Positions 59,059 through 64,000 of a stretch of DNA of 64,000 nucleotides are shown piece by piece (the stretch's first letter is position 1; the number at the start of each line of letters is the position of its first letter). Source of the stretch: Thermotoga petrophila RKU-1 (GTDB lineage: Bacteria; Thermotogota; Thermotogae; Thermotogales; Thermotogaceae); assembly GCF_000016785.1 (NCBI RefSeq), contig NC_009486.1, positions 248,001-312,000 of the forward strand, in the 5' to 3' direction. The translations under genes were made by a program, and so were the position numbers. The notes under the pieces are model-generated. The model did not search any database, was not told where the DNA came from, and saw nothing but the letters and a program-made list of their open reading frames with translations.

Positions 59059-59783
59059 CCGTTTTAAAAGTCGAAGATCTTCACAAGTACTTCGGAAAAC
59101 TCTACGTGCTCAAGGGAATCGACCTCGAGGTGAAAAAGGGTGAAGTGATCTCCATCATCGGCCCGAGCGGCAGCGGAAAGAGCACCTTTCTTCGCTGTAT
59201 AAACCTGCTCGAGGAGTATCAACAGGGGAAGATCTATTTCAAAGGTGAACTCATCACCCACAGGAACATAAACAGGATAAGGAGTTCCATAGGTATGGTC
59301 TTTCAGCAGTTCAACCTGTTTCCGCACCTTTCCGTCCTGAACAACCTCATACTCGCTCCGATGAAGGTGAAGAACATGCCGAAAGATGAAGCTGTAGAAA
59401 AAGCGAGAAAGCTCCTGGAAAGGGTGGGTCTCATCGAAAAGATAAACGAAAAGCCCGGAAACCTCTCCGGTGGACAGCAGCAGAGGGTGGCTATAGCGAG
59501 GGCCCTCATGATGGACCCGGAGCTCATGCTCTTCGACGAACCCACCTCCGCTCTCGATCCTGAGCTCGTGAAAGAGGTGCTCGACGTCATAAAGGACCTG
59601 GCCCAATCGGGTATGACCATGCTGATCGTGACACACGAAATGAGATTCGCCCGTGACGTCTCCGACAGGGTAGTTTTCATGGACGATGGACGAATCGTCG
59701 AGATGGGACCTCCCGAGAAGATCTTCTCTAATCCTGAGAACGAGAGGACGCGGGAGTTTCTTGAGCACTTTCTTTCAGTTTGA
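59055..59783 (+). CDS. Amino acid ABC transporter ATPase (GlnQ type)
   Basis: 242 residues. Walker [11 protein letters not shown]-loop [17 protein letters not shown], signature [15 protein letters not shown], Walker [17 protein letters not shown] and the switch histidine in [12 protein letters not shown] are all intact. ATG 59055 overlaps the permease stop by 4 bases. Its 3' end runs 56 bases into the convergent PBP2 gene. Confidence 0.96.
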   Translation: MTVLKVEDLHKYFGKLYVLKGIDLEVKKGEVISIIGPSGSGKSTFLRCINLLEEYQQGKIYFKGELITHRNINRIRSSIGMVFQQFNLFPHLSVLNNLILAPMKVKNMPKDEAVEKARKLLERVGLIEKINEKPGNLSGGQQQRVAIARALMMDPELMLFDEPTSALDPELVKEVLDVIKDLAQSGMTMLIVTHEMRFARDVSDRVVFMDDGRIVEMGPPEKIFSNPENERTREFLEHFLSV

Positions 59784-61401
59784 AGTATTCTTCCAGAACT
59801 CTTCTTGCTATCTGGGACGCTACACCGGAACCGTATCCCCCGTGTTCCACCATCACCACGATTGAAACTTCTGGATTTTCCGCGGGAGCAAAACCTATGA
59901 ACCACGAGTGAGGAGCACCGCTCCCGGTCTCGGCGGTACCCGTTTTCCCAGCCACTCTGTACGGAAAGTCTCCGAACACGTGGTACGCCGTTCCGGGGTC
60001 TTCCTCCTCGTTTCCTTTGAAGGACGTCACGTCGACCATGGCGTTCCTGAGAAAGGTCCATATCTTCTCATCGATCTGAACCTGTGTTTCAATCTCCGGT
60101 TTCATCACCTTTGAACCGATCTTTTTCACCACGTGTGGTCTGTAGAATATTCCTTCGTTTGCCACAAGTGAAACAAGCTTCAAAAGCTCCAAAGGAGTCA
60201 CTGTGAGATATCCTTGGCCGATGGACATCAGGATGGTGTCACCAGGATACCAGGGTTCTCCTATCTTGGACATCTTCCACTCGGGGGTTGGAAATGTACC
60301 GCTCTTCTCACCTGGAAGGTCTATTCCTGTCTTTTCGAAAATGCCCAACTTCTTCGCAACTTCCGCCATTTTGTCCACACCGATCTTCAGTCCCAGCTGA
60401 TAGAAGTAGACGTTGCAGGAGACCCTGATCGCCTTTCTAAGATCGGTGAGGCCGTGACCCTCTTCTTTCCAGTCCCTGTACCTCGCCACCACTTCTCCCT
60501 TGCTGTTTCTGTAATCGAACACTCCACGGCAGTTGATCTTCTCTTCTGGATCGACTCCGTTCAGCAAAGCAGCTATGGCCCAAAGGACCTTTATGGAAGA
60601 CCCCGGGCTGTACGCGGACGATATCGCTCTGTTGACCAGAGGAGAAGGTGAATTTCTGGCGAGCCTTTCCCACTCTCTTTTTGTGAAGCCCTCGTAAAAA
60701 TCCTGGGGATTGTATCCTGGAAACGATGCGAGAACGAGGATTTCTCCTGTTCTGACATCAGAGAGGATCACAGAGCCCGGATTTCCAGTTTTTTCAAGAG
60801 ATTCCTCGGCAACTTTCTGTATCCTGGTATCGATCGTGAGTGTTACATCTTCGCCGGGCTTTGGAGGGCTTCTAAGAACCTCGGAAGATATCGCGCCGGA
60901 CGGTTCCACAAAGACCATCTTCACACCGTCTGTACCCGTCAGGAATTCGTCGTACACACTCTCCACACCGTACATTCCCGACCTGTCTGCGTTCACGTAA
61001 CCAACCACATGCGGTGCGAGCGGCTCGTACTTTCTCCTGTAATCCATGACGACCCGCATTCCAGCCTTCGAAATCACATCCGCTCTCGCTTTGTCGATGA
61101 CTATGGATTCACCTTTGACAAGTGAGAGAATCTCCTCGGGAGTGAAGAGGCCTGTTTTTTTCAGCTCATCTATGCTGTTCAGCCACGGATCGAGGACGTA
61201 CACCACTTCATCTTTTGCGAGCACTTTTCCATCACTTGAGATGATCTTTCCCCGTGGAGCGGGAATCTTCACGAGCCTTGTTTGAAGAAGGTCTATGTAC
61301 TTTTTGTGTTTCTCGTGTTCGAGGATCTGCACCTGGAAAGCTTTCATGATGATCAAGACAAACGATAGGGCCATCAGGATCAGAATCAACCTGTTCTTCA
61401 C
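59728..61401 (-). CDS. mrdA: Penicillin-binding protein 2 (elongation transpeptidase)
   Basis: 557 residues. A membrane anchor lies at 4-22, then the pedestal domain ([23 protein letters not shown]), and the transpeptidase domain with the active serine in [13 protein letters not shown] (SxxK), SCN (SxN, in [13 protein letters not shown]) and [10 protein letters not shown] (KTG). It cross-links peptidoglycan during side-wall growth with the MreBCD system encoded upstream in the same operon (ATGA overlap with mreD). The catalytic set is complete. Confidence 0.94.
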   Translation of the reverse strand: MKNRLILILMALSFVLIIMKAFQVQILEHEKHKKYIDLLQTRLVKIPAPRGKIISSDGKVLAKDEVVYVLDPWLNSIDELKKTGLFTPEEILSLVKGESIVIDKARADVISKAGMRVVMDYRRKYEPLAPHVVGYVNADRSGMYGVESVYDEFLTGTDGVKMVFVEPSGAISSEVLRSPPKPGEDVTLTIDTRIQKVAEESLEKTGNPGSVILSDVRTGEILVLASFPGYNPQDFYEGFTKREWERLARNSPSPLVNRAISSAYSPGSSIKVLWAIAALLNGVDPEEKINCRGVFDYRNSKGEVVARYRDWKEEGHGLTDLRKAIRVSCNVYFYQLGLKIGVDKMAEVAKKLGIFEKTGIDLPGEKSGTFPTPEWKMSKIGEPWYPGDTILMSIGQGYLTVTPLELLKLVSLVANEGIFYRPHVVKKIGSKVMKPEIETQVQIDEKIWTFLRNAMVDVTSFKGNEEEDPGTAYHVFGDFPYRVAGKTGTAETGSGAPHSWFIGFAPAENPEVSIVVMVEHGGYGSGVASQIARRVLEEYFKLKESAQETPASSRSQD

Positions 61402-61738
61402 CGCTTCGATCCTCCCAGAATGAACACGATGCCAGTGGCGGCGGAAAGCAAAACCGTCAGCATCCGAATTTCACCGACAAGACAGCCGACAGCCACAAGG
61501 ACAACAGCGGGGAGCAACACTGAAGAGAAATGCTCCCTCAAGGCGTCAAGGATCAAAAATACGATCAAAACGAAGATATACCAGTATCCTGGAATTGCGA
61601 AGAGTCTGATCAAAATCACAATAAACAAAAGAGGAATGTTTCTCCTGCAGAAGGCAAGGCCCAGAAAGGCGGGAAAGAAACTCAAAACGTCTTGGAAGAC
61701 GTAGTCCCAGAAGATGCTGAGAAAGGCAAGAACATAGA

Positions 61739-61742
<4 letters not shown>
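61398..61742 (-). CDS. mreD: MreD-like rod-shape membrane protein
   Basis: 114 residues, shorter than the usual 150-170, with four or five membrane helices. The call rests mainly on its place between mreC and PBP2 in a row of genes overlapping by 4 bases; MreD is very poorly conserved. It would be an inner-membrane partner of MreC. Confidence 0.7.
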
Positions 61743-63429
<1,687 letters not shown>

Positions 63430-63453
63430 TTTTTAGTAGTGGAGGTGAAAACA

Positions 63454-64000
63454 TTGGAAAGAGTGTACGTGATAGGACACAAAAATCCGGATACCGACAG
63501 TGTCTGCTCTGCGATAGGGTACGCGCACTTCAAAAACAATGTGGAAAAGGGAAAAACATTCATTCCAGCTCGAAGTGGTGAACTCACGAACGAGTCTCTC
63601 TTCGTACTCAAATATTTTGGAGTAAAGCCTCCCGTTCTCATTGAAACGCTCGAACCTACCGTTGAAGATCTCGAGCTGAAAAACCCCATTTTTGTCTCTC
63701 CGAACACTCCGGTTTACGACGTGGCCATGCTCATGGAAAGCAAAGGAATAAAAAACGTTCCGGTGGTTTCAAAGGAGAAAATGATAGGAGTGGTCACTGA
63801 AAGCAACATTGCTCGAGTCTACGTGAGGAGATTGAAGATAGAACCATTGGTTATACACCCGGTTCCGTTCGATCAGCTAGTAAGGATACTGAAAGCAGAG
63901 GTCGTGTGTGACCACATGAAAGAAAAAATCGTGGCTGGAAAGGTTCACATAGCGGTGGATGCCCTTCATGTGCTCCTGGGAAAGATAGAGATAGGTGACG
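63454..64000 (+). CDS. Manganese-type inorganic pyrophosphatase with CBS domains, 5' part
   Basis: The first 182 codons, from TTG 63454 (GGAGGTG six bases upstream); the gene runs off the right edge. The DHH-type start VYVIGHKNPDTDSVCSAIGYA holds metal-binding His and Asp residues; after about 65 residues comes a CBS domain (LKNPIFVSPNTPVYDVAMLMESKGIKNVPVV, then GVVTESNIARVYVRRL). After it a DRTGG-type region may start (VVCDHMKEKIVAGKVHIAVD). CBS pyrophosphatases are controlled by adenine nucleotides. It removes pyrophosphate in the cytosol. Confidence 0.9.
   Translation, partial: MERVYVIGHKNPDTDSVCSAIGYAHFKNNVEKGKTFIPARSGELTNESLFVLKYFGVKPPVLIETLEPTVEDLELKNPIFVSPNTPVYDVAMLMESKGIKNVPVVSKEKMIGVVTESNIARVYVRRLKIEPLVIHPVPFDQLVRILKAEVVCDHMKEKIVAGKVHIAVDALHVLLGKIEIGD

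Overview
The window looks like the chromosome of a Thermotoga close to T. maritima. Many products match, from memory, T. maritima MSB8 proteins of the TM0587-TM0672 block: MreB, the arginine-binding protein, the S6-SSB-S18 operon, SpeE, SpeD, the rubrerythrin/superoxide reductase/rubredoxin set, the HAD phosphatase, IspF and the cysteine genes. SpeE differs from my recollection of the MSB8 protein at several residues, so a sister strain or species is more likely than MSB8 itself. Genes are packed tightly, with many 4-base ATGA/GTGA/TTGA overlaps, frequent GTG and TTG starts, strong GGAGG ribosome binding sites and TATAAT -10 boxes. I found no tRNA, rRNA, CRISPR array or recognisable transposase.

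Layout. 1-2.2 kb: end of a flagellar operon (FliK-like, MotE-like). 2.3-3.2 kb: two paralogous small genes of unknown function. 3.2-8.7 kb: DegT aminotransferase and TatD, then cysE-cysK with a cysteine-codon leader peptide, a DUF123 protein and an RNase J-like metallo-hydrolase. 8.7-14.1 kb: acyl carrier protein, a NYN ribonuclease/SAM hydrolase pair, the oxygen-defence operon, and a regulator-speD-speE operon with a clear promoter and operator. 14.1-19.5 kb: miaB, phospholipase-D-like protein, HAD phosphatase, GH3-like protein, nucleotidyltransferase, ispF, nadE. 19.5-44.4 kb: a large surface polysaccharide region. Its conserved flanks are a Wzc-like co-polymerase, two outer-membrane barrels and a giant SLBB export protein, plus a small-protein/sigma-like/glucosaminidase cassette. 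Its variable centre holds WbaP, glycosyltransferases, an EpsG-like polymerase, a Wzx flippase and two inverted copies of wecB. Between the two convergent arms sit a decayed WD40 gene, a HEPN/MNT pair and an AAA+ ATPase bracketed by identical-spacing TCGACA arrays.

44.4-49.8 kb: queuosine-precursor transporter, metallo-hydrolase, DUF1292 protein, rpsF-ssb-rpsR, a DtxR-type regulator and a FAD protein. 49.8-59.8 kb: a secreted PHP hydrolase, a sugar ABC transporter whose MalG-type permease carries an insert of about 420 residues, a purine permease and an arginine-type ABC transporter. 59.7-63.4 kb: mreB-mreC-mreD-pbp2 for cell elongation. The window ends inside a CBS-containing manganese-type inorganic pyrophosphatase.

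The best candidates for undescribed biology are: (1) the AAA+ ATPase with mirrored TCGACA arrays and nearby palindromic iterons; (2) the DUF1659-DUF2922-acidic protein-sigma region 2-glucosaminidase cassette; (3) the cysteine-rich leader peptide overlapping the cysE start; (4) the inverted wecB pair that could allow inversion of the polysaccharide locus; (5) the permease with a giant external insert.
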